The notes: a model not told the origin generated them from the letters alone. Counted from the first letter of the stretch, positions 1-9,207 are shown. The stretch is DNA of 64,000 nt from an uncultured Clostridia bacterium (GCA_947173485.1 CAMWFH010000008.1:1-64000), one strand, 5' to 3'. Translations and numbers: made by a program.

Positions 1-290
1 GCGAGGGCGGCGATGATGTCACCACGCCCGGCGAGGGCGGCGATGATGTCACCACGCCCGATGAGGGCGGCGATGATGTCACCACGCCCGATGAGGGCAG
101 CGATGATGTCACTACGCCCGGCGAGGGCGGCGATGATGTCACCACGCCCGATGAGGGCGGCGATGATGTCACCACGCCCGATGAGGGCAGCGATGATGTC
201 ACCACTCCCGATGAGGGCAGCGATGATGTCACCACTCCCGGTGAGGGCGGCGATGATGTCACCACTCCCGGTGAGGGCAGCGATGTTACC
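1..290 (+). repeat. 30-bp in-frame tandem repeat array
   Basis: Nine full 30-bp units and one shortened unit run from the window edge to about 290, differing at a few bases (ggc/gat, ggc/agc). Each unit encodes ten residues ending DDVTTP, giving an acidic, extended stalk. The array probably continues upstream, and its length is likely to vary between strains by slippage (inference). Confidence 0.9.
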
Positions 291-3200
291 ACTCCTGCGG
301 ACACCACCGAGGGCGCCCCCGCGGCCCCCAGCGATACCGATGGCGACTACAGTGTCGAGGACACCGATACCGCCACCGTGTACACTTGGACCGTCAAGGT
401 GACCGAGAAGCAGGACAGCCTGCTGGATAAGGTGATCGATGGCGTGCTGGATGTGGTCGCCCCCGTGACCCTGGACGACTTCCTGGCGGCTGTGGCCGCT
501 CTGCCTGCCCCCGAGGATATCCCTGCGGAGATGCCCCAGGAGCAGTATGACGCCCTGGCCGCCCAGCTGTTGGAGCTCCAGCAGATGATGGAGCGTCTCC
601 CCGAGGAGGAGCAGACCGGCGATGCCTTTGAAGAGGCGGCTGGCCTGCTGGGCCTGGTCTGGGAGAAGTTCAGCGGCACTACGCCGGTGACGCTGGCAGA
701 GACCGAAACGGTAAGTAGCGGCAATTTGAGTGATGTACAGGCAGCCATCAATCAAAACCATGATGTTATCGTCACCGAGACGATCATCGTAAGAACCACG
801 GCGACCTTGGATTTGAAAGGCCATACCATCACCTATACCAATGCTGAGGGCAGCGTGTTTATTGTTAATATGACTACCAAAGACAATACATTCACGCTGA
901 GTGACTCTGTTGGCGGCGGTATGATTACTGGTGGTAAAGGTACTCAAATCGCAACCAATAATCCAGAGAACAGTACATGGCACGAGGCGTATACTGCTGG
1001 CGGTGCTATCCTTGTCATGAAGGGTACACTTAAGATGGAAGGCGGTAAGCTCTACAATAATACTGCCAACAAGGGCGGTGGTATTTATGTAGTGGCTGGT
1101 GGCTTTAAGAAGCTGGATGGCAGCGGTCAAACAGCAAAAACTGACGCTAAGTTGCTCATGTTTGACGGCATTGTTGACTTTAACACCGCAAAAGCCAGTG
1201 AAGGTTATGTTTCTGGCAAGAATAATAGAGCTGGCGAAGGCGGCGGTATTTGGCTTGGCAGTGTGGGCAATCAGATCACTGGTGGTGAGATCACCAACAA
1301 TACGTCTGAGACCAAGATGGACTGGGGCGGCGGCGGTATTTATGTAAACAACGATGGTGACCTACAGGTCTTAAACGCTGATATCACAAACAATACTGCC
1401 TACGGCCTGGGTGGCGGCGTAGCCGGGTGCCCCCATGCGCATATGGCGCTTTCCGTTTCTGACGGTGCTGCTATCCATGCAAACACGGCTTACAAAGATG
1501 GCTATAAGGCTAATGCCAGCGCTACAGCGGTAGGCGGTCGCCCTGACAATGCAGGTCTCTGGCAGAATACACTTATTGAGGGCGAGGGTGCAGTTGCGAG
1601 AGTAACCGGTATTGTTGGCGATTACTTGGCTTATGGTGACTCTGAGTTCACTGCGGCAAAAGCCATGGACTTCTACTGTGTGGATGCTTGCGCAGTGCAG
1701 GGTCAGCATTTGACAAATGACCAGGGTGAGTCCTGGGAAGGCCGTTATGCTAAAGCTGGGTTTGAGGTTACTGACCGCAACAAGGACGGCGGTGAGAGTG
1801 CTGCAAAGCCCATAGACAGTACAAGTGGCGATGTGTCTATCAAACAGGGCAAATGGCATGTGGTCAGCTCTGGTTCCCTTGGCCTGACCGCCGTTGGCGT
1901 TGGTTCTGTGACTGGTAAAAGCGTCAAGATCTCTGGAAATACCAGCTATACCCACGGCGGCGGTATTGCCTGCAACGGGACACTTTGTCTGGGCCAGAAT
2001 ACGGGTGCAGATGACAACTCCAACGGATGGGCTATCGAAGCTAACAAGGCTTTCACCAATGTTGGCGGCACAGCACCGGAGCTGAGAGAGGGAGAGTTTA
2101 CTTTCCATCTGAAAAAGGCTGGAGACACTGATCTAGTCGCCACTGCGACCAATGCGGCTGATGGTACTATTCGCTTTGCTGTTGATGATGAGAAGTATGC
2201 GGGTAGTAAGGAAGGTACCAAGTACAGCTTCACCGTTGTGGAAGATGATACCGATGGTGATCCTTCCATCAACTATGACAAGACCAACAAAACGGTCGAT
2301 GTTACAGTTGTCAAGGTAGTAAATGAGGCAATCATTGGGACTACGAACTACACAGCCACCAATTCCTATGTGAAGTCGGTTGTGTGGACGAACGATGACA
2401 AGACTTTCACCAACACCTTGAAGCCCGGAAGCCTGAGCATCAAGAAGTCTGTTGCTCCTTTGGTGGATGGCACAGTGCCTGCTGACAAGTTCACCTTCGA
2501 GGTGAAATTGGGCAACGGCACAGTGAACGCCACAGGCAATGGGTATGTAGCCAACGGCAAGTACACATTCGAGCTGGCGAATGGCGAAACTGCTACCATC
2601 ACCAATATCCCCGCAGGCGTGACGTACACGGTGGAGGAGACTGGTGCGGATAAGTACACGGCGGCATGGACCAGCAGCGGTACGGTCGAAAACGGCGTTG
2701 TGTCTGGCACGATTAACGCGAATGAGACCGCTGCGCTGACCTGTACCAACACGCACAAGGTCGCTAGCCTGGCTGTCAAGAAGGTCGTTACTGTCAACAC
2801 TCCCTCCAGCAAGGAACCCAATGCAGAGGATGTGTTCGAGATCAAGGTCAAACTTGGCGATGGCTTCTGTGATGCTGAGTACAAGAACGCTACTGAGTAT
2901 AAGGGCCTGGGCAACTACATCTTCCTGCTGAAGGATAAGGAGACAGCTACCATCGAGGGCATCCCTGTCGGGACGAAGTACACCGTGTCCGAGGGTGATA
3001 TGCCCGTTGATGGTGACTACTATTACACGAATACCAACAAGATAGACCTTCCGCATGATGTTGTGCTGGGCGCTGACATCCCCGTAGATGAGCCCATTGT
3101 GGTCGAGAACCACTACTACGAGGCCAAGTACACCAACATCACCGTAACGAAGGACTGGCCCACTACTCCTGATGAGTATAAGCAGCCCATCGAGGTGACG

Positions 3201-5366
3201 CTGGTAGGCGGTGGCGATTTGCCCAACGTAGTGCGGACTGTTACCCTGAATAAGGACAACAACTGGTCCCACACCTGGGAGAACCTGCCCGTCTACGAGG
3301 GCGACGGTAAGGATGCCTATACCTACACGGTGACAGAGAACTCCATTGAGGTCCCCAAGGATGCGAAGTGGTCTCTTGATCCGAAGGAGAATGGCATCAT
3401 CCGTGTGCGGAGCACTGAGAACTTCGCAGAGAATGCGCAGGGCGAGAAAGAGTTCGAAATCCTTGGTGGTTGGGCTGTTGACGAGAGTGACAGTTCTAAG
3501 GGCAGTGAAACACCTGATACCATTAAGCTGGTCAACAACTGGCGCGGTAAGGATGAGCTGGGCACAGCGTCCTTCACTGTCTACAAGTACGACAGTAAGG
3601 AGCGGAACACCCCCATCGAAGGCGTGAAGTTCGAGCTGGTGACCAAAACTGTAGATGAGGACGGGAAAGTAGTAGAAGTAAAGTCCGTTGATTCTGGTAC
3701 TACCAATGAGAACGGTATCGTGACCTTTAACGGCCTTGCAGTTGGGACCTACTATCTGCGGGAGATCGAGGTGGCCGGAGGCTACCGCGATGACGAGTCG
3801 AACAAGGGCGGCGAGTGGAAGCTAGACTTCACCAAGGACGCTAACCAGAAGGATAAGCTCCAGAAGGTGGAGAAGGTGGATGGTAATCAGACGATCGTGG
3901 GCAAGAACACCTGGTCGTGGAAGGCCAGCGCTGTAGGCAGTACCACCATCGGCTCTATCAACATCTACAACGAGCCTATCGAGGGCCAGATCGAGATCAG
4001 CAAGGTGCTGGATCTGGACGGTGTGACTGAGGACATCACCGGTAAGCCCGCTGAGAAGTCTTTCACCTTTGAAGTCTATCCGACCGAGGATGTCCTGGGT
4101 GCGGATACCACGAAGGCGGTCGCTACCCTGTATGTCAAGGTTGGCGAGAACAACGCGAAGAAGACCGGTATGCTCCGTTACGGTACCTACATCGTCAAGG
4201 AGACCGGCAACACCGATTTGACCGACTACACTTGGACGGGCGTCAGCTTTGCCAATGTGGAGGAGAATGATCTGGTCAAGGACGATGAAGGCAACGTGAT
4301 CGGCTTCAAGGTGAAGATCGAAGAGAGCAAGACCTACTCCTTCACCGCCACCAACACCTACGAGCGTCACACCAGCGATCTGTCCATCACCAAGACGGTG
4401 ACCGGCAATCGCGGCGACTATGACCGCGGCTGGAAATTCCTGGTGACCCTGAAAGCCCCGGCGGACTATGTGGAGCTGGCGGAGAAGTACGATGCTGTTG
4501 TCACCAAGACCGAGACCGTGAACAGCGTGACCACCGAGACCAAGCGCACGACCACCCTGGAGCGCAACGAGGAAAGCGGCGTCTACGAGATCGAGCTGAC
4601 CCACAACGAGACGGCTGTGATCTCTGGCCTGCCTGTTGGTGTCACCTACTCCGTGACGGAGGAGGGCATCGGCACGCCGGAGTTCGACCACACGGTCACC
4701 ACCGGTAAGAACACCGAGACTGCCACCGACAACAAGACCGAGGTGGGCGGCACCATCGTGAAGGGTGAGACCGACAAGGTCCTCTTCAACAACCACCGCT
4801 CCGGCGGCGGCAACACCAACGACCCCAAGACCGATGTCAGTGTGCGCAAGGTCTGGGCGGGCGATGGTGACATCGAGCGTCCCAACAGCGTCACCGTGGA
4901 GCTGACGGGCAGCAACGGCACCACCCAGACCGTTACCCTCAACGAGGGCAACAACTGGCGCCACACCTGGACCGGCCTGGATGGCCGCGTGACCTGGTCC
5001 GTGGACGAGGTGGATGTCCCCGAGGGCTATGCCAAGGCCGTGACCAACGTGGGCAACTCCTACACCATCACCAACACCTACAGCGAGCCGGACCGGCCGG
5101 ATGACCCGGATGAGCCCGATATCCCGGACGATGACGTGCCTCGCGATGGCGGTGATGAGGAGATCCCCGATGACGATGTGCCTCTGGCCAACCTCCCCGG
5201 CGACGACGAGACCGACATCCCGGACGAGGAGATCCCCCTGGATGAGCTGCCGGCCACCGGCGATGAGAGCAATATGGGCCTCTGGGCTCTGATGGCTCTG
5301 TCCTCCGGTCTGGCGGCCCTCTGGCTGGCTCTCACCGGCAAGAAGCACAAGGACGAGGAAGCATAA
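3..5366 (+). CDS. Wall-anchored beta-helix / Cna-B surface adhesin, 5' end missing
   Basis: The frame is open from base 3, so the gene begins left of the window; 1787 residues are visible. It opens with ten-residue repeats of the form (G/D)EG(G/S)DDVTTP (bases 1-290). Next comes a glycine-rich region of 'NNTA..GGGIYV' turns (about 720-2060), typical of right-handed parallel beta-helices. Then follow several immunoglobulin-like domains: FctA/DUF7601-like (about 2095-2760), a Cna-B-like 'TVTKDW' domain (about 3130-3350), a SpaA-like domain (about 3570-3790) and a last Cna-B 'VRKVWAGDGD' domain (about 4838-5040). An acidic proline-rich stalk leads to LPATG (5247-5261), a hydrophobic segment and a GKKHK tail, a sortase signal close to LPxTG. 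The protein is therefore probably exported and covalently linked to peptidoglycan as an adhesin or pilin-like protein. The ligand cannot be told from the sequence. Confidence 0.9.
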   Translation, partial: EGGDDVTTPGEGGDDVTTPDEGGDDVTTPDEGSDDVTTPGEGGDDVTTPDEGGDDVTTPDEGSDDVTTPDEGSDDVTTPGEGGDDVTTPGEGSDVTTPADTTEGAPAAPSDTDGDYSVEDTDTATVYTWTVKVTEKQDSLLDKVIDGVLDVVAPVTLDDFLAAVAALPAPEDIPAEMPQEQYDALAAQLLELQQMMERLPEEEQTGDAFEEAAGLLGLVWEKFSGTTPVTLAETETVSSGNLSDVQAAINQNHDVIVTETIIVRTTATLDLKGHTITYTNAEGSVFIVNMTTKDNTFTLSDSVGGGMITGGKGTQIATNNPENSTWHEAYTAGGAILVMKGTLKMEGGKLYNNTANKGGGIYVVAGGFKKLDGSGQTAKTDAKLLMFDGIVDFNTAKASEGYVSGKNNRAGEGGGIWLGSVGNQITGGEITNNTSETKMDWGGGGIYVNNDGDLQVLNADITNNTAYGLGGGVAGCPHAHMALSVSDGAAIHANTAYKDGYKANASATAVGGRPDNAGLWQNTLIEGEGAVARVTGIVGDYLAYGDSEFTAAKAMDFYCVDACAVQGQHLTNDQGESWEGRYAKAGFEVTDRNKDGGESAAKPIDSTSGDVSIKQGKWHVVSSGSLGLTAVGVGSVTGKSVKISGNTSYTHGGGIACNGTLCLGQNTGADDNSNGWAIEANKAFTNVGGTAPELREGEFTFHLKKAGDTDLVATATNAADGTIRFAVDDEKYAGSKEGTKYSFTVVEDDTDGDPSINYDKTNKTVDVTVVKVVNEAIIGTTNYTATNSYVKSVVWTNDDKTFTNTLKPGSLSIKKSVAPLVDGTVPADKFTFEVKLGNGTVNATGNGYVANGKYTFELANGETATITNIPAGVTYTVEETGADKYTAAWTSSGTVENGVVSGTINANETAALTCTNTHKVASLAVKKVVTVNTPSSKEPNAEDVFEIKVKLGDGFCDAEYKNATEYKGLGNYIFLLKDKETATIEGIPVGTKYTVSEGDMPVDGDYYYTNTNKIDLPHDVVLGADIPVDEPIVVENHYYEAKYTNITVTKDWPTTPDEYKQPIEVTLVGGGDLPNVVRTVTLNKDNNWSHTWENLPVYEGDGKDAYTYTVTENSIEVPKDAKWSLDPKENGIIRVRSTENFAENAQGEKEFEILGGWAVDESDSSKGSETPDTIKLVNNWRGKDELGTASFTVYKYDSKERNTPIEGVKFELVTKTVDEDGKVVEVKSVDSGTTNENGIVTFNGLAVGTYYLREIEVAGGYRDDESNKGGEWKLDFTKDANQKDKLQKVEKVDGNQTIVGKNTWSWKASAVGSTTIGSINIYNEPIEGQIEISKVLDLDGVTEDITGKPAEKSFTFEVYPTEDVLGADTTKAVATLYVKVGENNAKKTGMLRYGTYIVKETGNTDLTDYTWTGVSFANVEENDLVKDDEGNVIGFKVKIEESKTYSFTATNTYERHTSDLSITKTVTGNRGDYDRGWKFLVTLKAPADYVELAEKYDAVVTKTETVNSVTTETKRTTTLERNEESGVYEIELTHNETAVISGLPVGVTYSVTEEGIGTPEFDHTVTTGKNTETATDNKTEVGGTIVKGETDKVLFNNHRSGGGNTNDPKTDVSVRKVWAGDGDIERPNSVTVELTGSNGTTQTVTLNEGNNWRHTWTGLDGRVTWSVDEVDVPEGYAKAVTNVGNSYTITNTYSEPDRPDDPDEPDIPDDDVPRDGGDEEIPDDDVPLANLPGDDETDIPDEEIPLDELPATGDESNMGLWALMALSSGLAALWLALTGKKHKDEEA

Positions 5367-5387
5367 GCATCCCCAGGCAAACGCAAC

Positions 5388-5421
5388 GAGCCCGGCGGCC
5401 CTTCGGGGCCGCTGGGCTCTT
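5388..5421 (+). terminator. Hairpin with TTCG loop after the adhesin gene
   Basis: A 14-base arm GAGCCCGGCGGCCC pairs with GGGCCGCTGGGCTC around a TTCG loop, 22 bases after the stop codon. Only two T residues follow, so termination may be weak. Confidence 0.6.
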
Positions 5422-5448
5422 GCAGTGTGGCCGGAGATGTGGTATAGT
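5420..5448 (+). promoter_or_regulatory. Sigma-A-type promoter, TTGCAG-N17-TATAGT
   Basis: The -10 ends at 5448 and the ATG of the next gene is at 5455, so the expected transcription start falls on or beside the start codon. No Shine-Dalgarno sequence lies at a usable distance. Confidence 0.6.
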
Positions 5449-5454
5449 AGAGCT

Positions 5455-6225
5455 ATGAAGAAGAGATACCTAGCGGCGGCGGCCCTGGGGGGCCTGCTGC
5501 TCCTGCTGTTCAGCGGACGGGGCGACGCCGACTTCACCGGCAGGTCCCGCCTCCATTACCGGCAGGACGTAGCCTTTGCCGCCTGCCGGCGGCTGGAGGA
5601 GGAGATCGGCATACAGATCTTCTATCTCCCTGAGTGGACCGAGGAGGACTCCGGCCTGCTCCATCACAGCGACTTCGATCATCTCACCCTGGACCGGGCC
5701 TACTTCCAGGCTGTGCTGGGGGAGCTGGAGAAGATGGAGGCGGCCTACCGCCTGTATCCCGAGGGGTTCCTCCGGGAGCTGTCGGAGAAGAAGGAGGGCC
5801 GGACCACCGAGATCGTCCTCTGCCCCTACACCTACAGGGGCTATGCCCAGTATGGCCGCTATGTCCACGACTACTCCGGGAGGGGCGTGGACCATATCTA
5901 CTATACCGGCATAGGCGACAGCCAGTACTACAGCCACGAGATGGGCCATATGGTCATGACCGCCGCGGCCCTGCGCCACGGCTGGCAGGACGCCTGCGAC
6001 GCCTGGGACCGGTGCGGCGGCTATGTGTCTGACTACGCCAGGACCAGCCGTCCCGAGGACTGGGCGGAGACCTGGGCCTATCTCTGGCACCAGACGGAGG
6101 CGGTGACCGCGGCCTGTGAGGCCGGTCCCCTGGGGGACAAGGTGCGCTGCCTGACAGAGCTGCTGGCGGAGAGCTATGCCGCGATCGAGCCATCCCGGCT
6201 GCCTTGGGCTGCCGTATTGCGATAG
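5455..6225 (+). CDS. Exported zinc metallopeptidase-like protein
   Basis: This 256-residue protein starts with MKKRY and a hydrophobic segment (about residues 5-19), a signal peptide or membrane anchor without a lipobox cysteine. Residues 161-165 read HEMGH, an HExxH zinc site. A downstream PEDWAETWAYLWH (from residue 200) supplies a candidate third ligand at E201 or E205, as in gluzincin peptidases of the Peptidase_Mx / ATLF-like type. It probably acts outside the membrane, with unknown substrate. I chose the ATG at 5455 over upstream in-frame codons because it begins the signal sequence. It lies just upstream of a CAP-domain gene with a near-identical N-terminal MKKRY leader. The family assignment is by motif only. 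Confidence 0.75.
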   Translation: MKKRYLAAAALGGLLLLLFSGRGDADFTGRSRLHYRQDVAFAACRRLEEEIGIQIFYLPEWTEEDSGLLHHSDFDHLTLDRAYFQAVLGELEKMEAAYRLYPEGFLRELSEKKEGRTTEIVLCPYTYRGYAQYGRYVHDYSGRGVDHIYYTGIGDSQYYSHEMGHMVMTAAALRHGWQDACDAWDRCGGYVSDYARTSRPEDWAETWAYLWHQTEAVTAACEAGPLGDKVRCLTELLAESYAAIEPSRLPWAAVLR

Positions 6226-6240
6226 AAAAGGAGCTGGACC

Positions 6241-6849
6241 ATGAAGAAACGCTATATCCTCCTGGCCTTGGCCGGAGCGCTCTGCCTCGCTCTGCTGCTG
6301 CGAGTGGATCAGAGGATCCTAGAAGGGACTCGGGGGCCGTCCATCCAGTCCGGCGGACTGCTGGATCGGTCCATGCTGCCGGAGGTCTCCATCGAGGAGG
6401 ACGATGTGCCCCTGACGGACCTGCCCATCGAGGCCACTCCCGAGGAGCGGGAGGCGGCGCGGCGGGCGGAGTATGTGGCCGAGGTGCTGTCCCTGGTGAA
6501 CGAGGCCAGGGAGGAGGCCGGCCTGGAGGCGCTGACCCTGGACGATACCCTCTGTACAGCTGCCCAGACCCGGGCGGAGGAGTGCGTAGGCACCTTCAGC
6601 CATACCCGGCCTGACGGGCGGGCCTACCGGACCGTCCTGGAGGACTTGGAGGTCACCTCCACCTACTCCGGGGAGAACCTGGCCACCGGCCACACCACGC
6701 CGAAGATGGTGGTGGACCGCTGGATGCAGTCGGAGGGCCACCGGGCCAACATCCTCAACGAGCACTACACCAAGATCGGCATCGGTCTGGAGAAGAACAC
6801 CGGGAACCGCTACAAGGGCTACGCCTGGGCCCAGCTGTTCACCGACTGA
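6241..6849 (+). CDS. CAP/SCP-domain secreted protein (YkwD-like)
   Basis: The 202-residue product has an N-terminal membrane segment (residues 5-20), an acidic linker reading EEDDVPLTDLP (about 53-63) and a C-terminal CAP domain (about 78-200). CAP features visible are VNEAREEAGLEALTLDDTL, FSHTRPDG, the ENLATGH segment, W.QSEGHRANILN and GYAWAQLF. Bacterial CAP proteins of the YkwD type are exported; their biochemical role is mostly unknown, with lipid or protein binding proposed. It follows the metallopeptidase gene by 15 bases and has a GGAG site upstream, so the two are probably co-transcribed. The linker resembles the stalk of the wall-anchored adhesin just upstream. Confidence 0.88.
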   Translation: MKKRYILLALAGALCLALLLRVDQRILEGTRGPSIQSGGLLDRSMLPEVSIEEDDVPLTDLPIEATPEEREAARRAEYVAEVLSLVNEAREEAGLEALTLDDTLCTAAQTRAEECVGTFSHTRPDGRAYRTVLEDLEVTSTYSGENLATGHTTPKMVVDRWMQSEGHRANILNEHYTKIGIGLEKNTGNRYKGYAWAQLFTD

Positions 6850-6893
6850 CCGCCGCAAAAAACAGAGAACGATAACAAGGAGGTCCTTCCCCA

Positions 6894-7517
6894 ATGGTAC
6901 GAGTCCCCCTCCGGGCCGTCATGGCCCTGATCCCCGCCTTCATCCTGGCTGCCCTTCTGTTCCTGGGCGGCAACGCCCTGCTCCGGTCCTACACGGCCAA
7001 TGTGACCTACCCGGCCTACATAGAGAGCCTGGACCTGGCAGAGGGCAGCATCGGCAGCGCCCCCACCCCGGACACGCCCCAGGCGACCTCCATCGCCGAT
7101 ATGGAGTCCATGGACACCTTCTATATGATCGGCGCCGTGGGCTGGGACTATCCCCGTCAGATTGGGGGCCAGTGGTACTATGAGGTGGAGTTCCTATCAG
7201 ACGATCTGGGCTTCAACACCTATACCACCATCTTAGCCCGCATCAACAAAGACGCGTCGGAGCGCCTGGAGAGCGGCGGCCGCCGCCTTCCCATCGGCCG
7301 CTGGCTCCCTCTGGACACCGAGGGAGCGGAGCTGCACAGCGTGGATATCAAGGACCACTACGTCGATATGCTGGGGGACCACGGTCTGGTGATGACGGAG
7401 GGAGAGTTCCACGGCCAGCAGGCCGCCCCGTCCATCTTGAGCAAGTGCGTAGCCGTTGTGATGCTGGTGCTCTGGGCCCTCTTTGCGAGCTTCTTTACGA
7501 GAAAGGGCTGGTTTTAG
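6894..7517 (+). CDS. Membrane protein of unknown function
   Basis: The 207-residue protein has one hydrophobic helix near each end (about residues 10-30 and 185-202) with a soluble domain of about 150 residues between, probably extracytoplasmic. I recognise no family. The start ATG has AAGGAGG about 9 bases upstream, at the end of the 44-base gap after the CAP gene, so it is likely the third gene of the same operon. A strong hairpin terminator follows its stop. Confidence 0.7.
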   Translation: MVRVPLRAVMALIPAFILAALLFLGGNALLRSYTANVTYPAYIESLDLAEGSIGSAPTPDTPQATSIADMESMDTFYMIGAVGWDYPRQIGGQWYYEVEFLSDDLGFNTYTTILARINKDASERLESGGRRLPIGRWLPLDTEGAELHSVDIKDHYVDMLGDHGLVMTEGEFHGQQAAPSILSKCVAVVMLVLWALFASFFTRKGWF

Positions 7518-7530
7518 GCCCTATGAGAAA

Positions 7531-7576
7531 AGGCCGTGTGCCTGTCCAGATCGGACGGGCCCACGGCCTCCTTTTA
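7531..7576 (+). terminator. Bidirectional hairpin terminator
   Basis: AGGCCGTG plus inner GCCTGTCC pair with CGGACGGGC plus CACGGCCT. CCTTTT follows on the plus strand and TTTTCTC on the minus strand. It closes the membrane-protein gene and the opposing acetyltransferase pseudogene. Confidence 0.75.
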
Positions 7577-7601
7577 TGTAAAGACTTCGATGCTGTCCGC
7601 C

Positions 7602-8057
7602 TCACGGGACCTGTTTCGGTCCTCCGGCAGAGCCGTCCAGCGCTTTGACGAATTTGAAGTGGTCCTTGACCATGCCCTCCCGCAGGTAGAAGCGGTGGGC
7701 GCCGGTCCGCCGGACGCTGCTGGCAGCCTCGATCTGCATACACCCCGCCTCCCGAGCCAGCCGGCAGGCCTATGCAAGAAGGGCCCGCCCGATGCCCGCG
7801 CCCCGGCGGCGGCTGTCCACTGCCAGCTCCAGGATCTCCGCCACCGGCCCGGCGTGGTGGAGCTGGTCCTCCAGCCGCAGATGGAGGACGCCAACGACGG
7901 CGCCCGCCTCCTCATAGACCAGGAAACGGTGCCCATTTTTGGTCAGTTGGGCCAGATAGATAGACGAAAACGCCTCCCATGGAAGGGCCCGCTCCTCCAG
8001 CTGGCAGAGCAGGTCATAGACCGCCTGGCGGTCCTCCCCGCGAGCTTCCCGCAGCAC
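7602..8057 (-). pseudogene. GNAT acetyltransferase interrupted by an in-frame TAG
   Basis: Reading from a GTG at 8057 gives a complete GNAT domain of normal length (151 codons plus stop) in one frame, with a single TAG at codon 96 (bases 7772-7770). Before the stop it reads LREARGEDRQAVYDLL and later AGPVAEILELAVDSRRRGAGIGRALLA, the acetyl-CoA binding motif A. After the stop it continues ACRLAREAGC, then RRTGAHRFYLREGMVKDHFKFVKAL, the usual GNAT C-terminus. There is no frameshift. The start is backed by AAAGGGGGGAGC six bases upstream and a promoter. Stopping at codon 96 would remove part of the fold, so the gene is either freshly inactivated or read through. The substrate is unknown. Confidence 0.8.
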
Positions 8058-8082
8058 GGCGCTCCCCCCTTTCGACCGGTCC

Positions 8083-8111
8083 AGTATACCATAGCGGGCC
8101 GGCCTTTGCAA
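8083..8111 (-). promoter_or_regulatory. Promoter of the GNAT pseudogene, TTGCAA-N17-TATACT
   Basis: Both hexamers are seen on the minus strand with 17-base spacing, with the predicted start about 20 bases ahead of the GTG. It indicates that the interrupted gene is probably still transcribed. Confidence 0.65.
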
Positions 8112-8168
8112 GACAGGCGGGCGGGGATCGCAAAATGCAAAATTTCCTGCAAAAATCGAAAATTCTTC

Positions 8169-8197
8169 TTGCAAAATTGATGGAAAGCTCGTATACT
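8169..8197 (+). promoter_or_regulatory. Promoter of the YitT gene, TTGCAA-N17-TATACT
   Basis: Hexamers at 8169-8174 and 8192-8197 lie about 40 bases upstream of the start codon, whose ribosome site is GGAGGAGAAGG. Confidence 0.7.
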
Positions 8198-8235
8198 AGG
8201 CGGCGGACAAAATACGGGGATCGGAGGAGAAGGAT

Positions 8236-9123
8236 ATGCCCTTACGGAAGTCTATGCACCGCCCTGGGGTCCGGCTGGCCATGGCCATCGCCGGCACGGC
8301 CCTATCGGCCTGCGCCACCAATTTTTTCATCGTGCCCATGCACCTCTACAGCGGCGGCATCATGGGCATCTGCCAGCTGCTGCGGACCCTGCTGCTCGCC
8401 TTGTTCCATCTGGAGGCCGGCCGCTATGACTTTGCCGGCGCGCTGTATCTGATGATGAACGTCCCGCTGCTGCTGCTGGGGTACAAGTCCCTGGGCAAGA
8501 TGTTCTTCCGCAACACCCTGGTCTGCACCATGTCGGGATCCCTGTTCCTCAGCATCCTGCCCATCCCCACCGCGCCCCTGGTGGCCGACCGGCTCACCGG
8601 CTGCCTCCTGGGGGGCATCCTGTCCGGCACGGGGATCGGGCTGATGCTGACCTGCGGCTGCTGTTCCGGCGGCTCGGAAGTGCTGGGGATGTTCTTCTCC
8701 AAGCGGAACCCGGCCCTGACCGTGGGGCGGTTCAACCGCACCTTCAATATGCTGGTCTACGGCCTGTGCCTGATCTTGTTTGACCCGGAGGTCGCCATCT
8801 ACTCCGTGATCTACTCCACCTTCCAATCCATGGTGGTGGACCGGGCCCACCAGCAGAACATCAACGTCCAGGTGCTGATCTTCACCCGCCAGGGGGCGGA
8901 GGGACTGGAGGAGTTCATCATAGAGAAGCTCCACCGGGGCGTGACCAGCTGGGACGGGGAGGGCAGCTTCACCCACCAGGGCATCCAGGTCCTCTGCACG
9001 GTGCTGAGCAAGTATGAGATCGGCGACCTGCGCCAGGCCATCCATGAGATCGACCCCAAGGCGTTCTTCATCGTCCAGGAGGGGGTCCATGTGGGGGGCA
9101 ACTTCGCGAAAAAGCTGGCCTGA
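8236..9123 (+). CDS. YitT family membrane protein
   Basis: The 295-residue protein has about five hydrophobic helices in its first 190 residues (the YitT/DUF161 part, including ATNFFIVPMHLYSGGIMGICQLL and GTGIGLMLTCGCCSGGSEV) and a soluble C-terminal DUF2179 domain (about 220-285). The latter includes RGVTSWDGEGSFTHQGIQVLCTVLSKYEI and ends in DPKAFFIVQEG. YitT proteins are integral membrane proteins of unsettled function, common in Firmicutes. It stands alone between its own promoter and a strong terminator. Confidence 0.92.
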   Translation: MPLRKSMHRPGVRLAMAIAGTALSACATNFFIVPMHLYSGGIMGICQLLRTLLLALFHLEAGRYDFAGALYLMMNVPLLLLGYKSLGKMFFRNTLVCTMSGSLFLSILPIPTAPLVADRLTGCLLGGILSGTGIGLMLTCGCCSGGSEVLGMFFSKRNPALTVGRFNRTFNMLVYGLCLILFDPEVAIYSVIYSTFQSMVVDRAHQQNINVQVLIFTRQGAEGLEEFIIEKLHRGVTSWDGEGSFTHQGIQVLCTVLSKYEIGDLRQAIHEIDPKAFFIVQEGVHVGGNFAKKLA

Positions 9124-9151
9124 GCTGGTATAGGATACAGGATAGGACAGG

Positions 9152-9186
9152 AAAATGCCTGCGGCAGATCCCGCAGGCATTTCCTT
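9152..9186 (+). terminator. Hairpin terminator between convergent genes
   Basis: ATGCCTGCGG and CCGCAGGCAT form a perfect ten-pair stem with a six-base loop, flanked by AAA and TTCCTT, serving the YitT gene and possibly the convergent nucleotidyltransferase gene. Confidence 0.8.
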
Positions 9187-9207
9187 ATCTGATCAGGGCG
9201 TTGCCCT

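Noticed and set aside
1..290. CRISPR-like 30-bp repeats
   Set aside because: The units are contiguous with no spacers and encode an in-frame ten-residue protein repeat that continues into the adhesin.
3822..5537. Long minus-strand reading frame of 571 codons
   Set aside because: Antisense to the Cna-B and stalk part of the adhesin, with low-complexity composition and no ribosome site.
7770..7772. TAG as pyrrolysine
   Set aside because: No pyl genes are in view and the position lies in the GNAT core without a reason for Pyl; a nonsense change is simpler.
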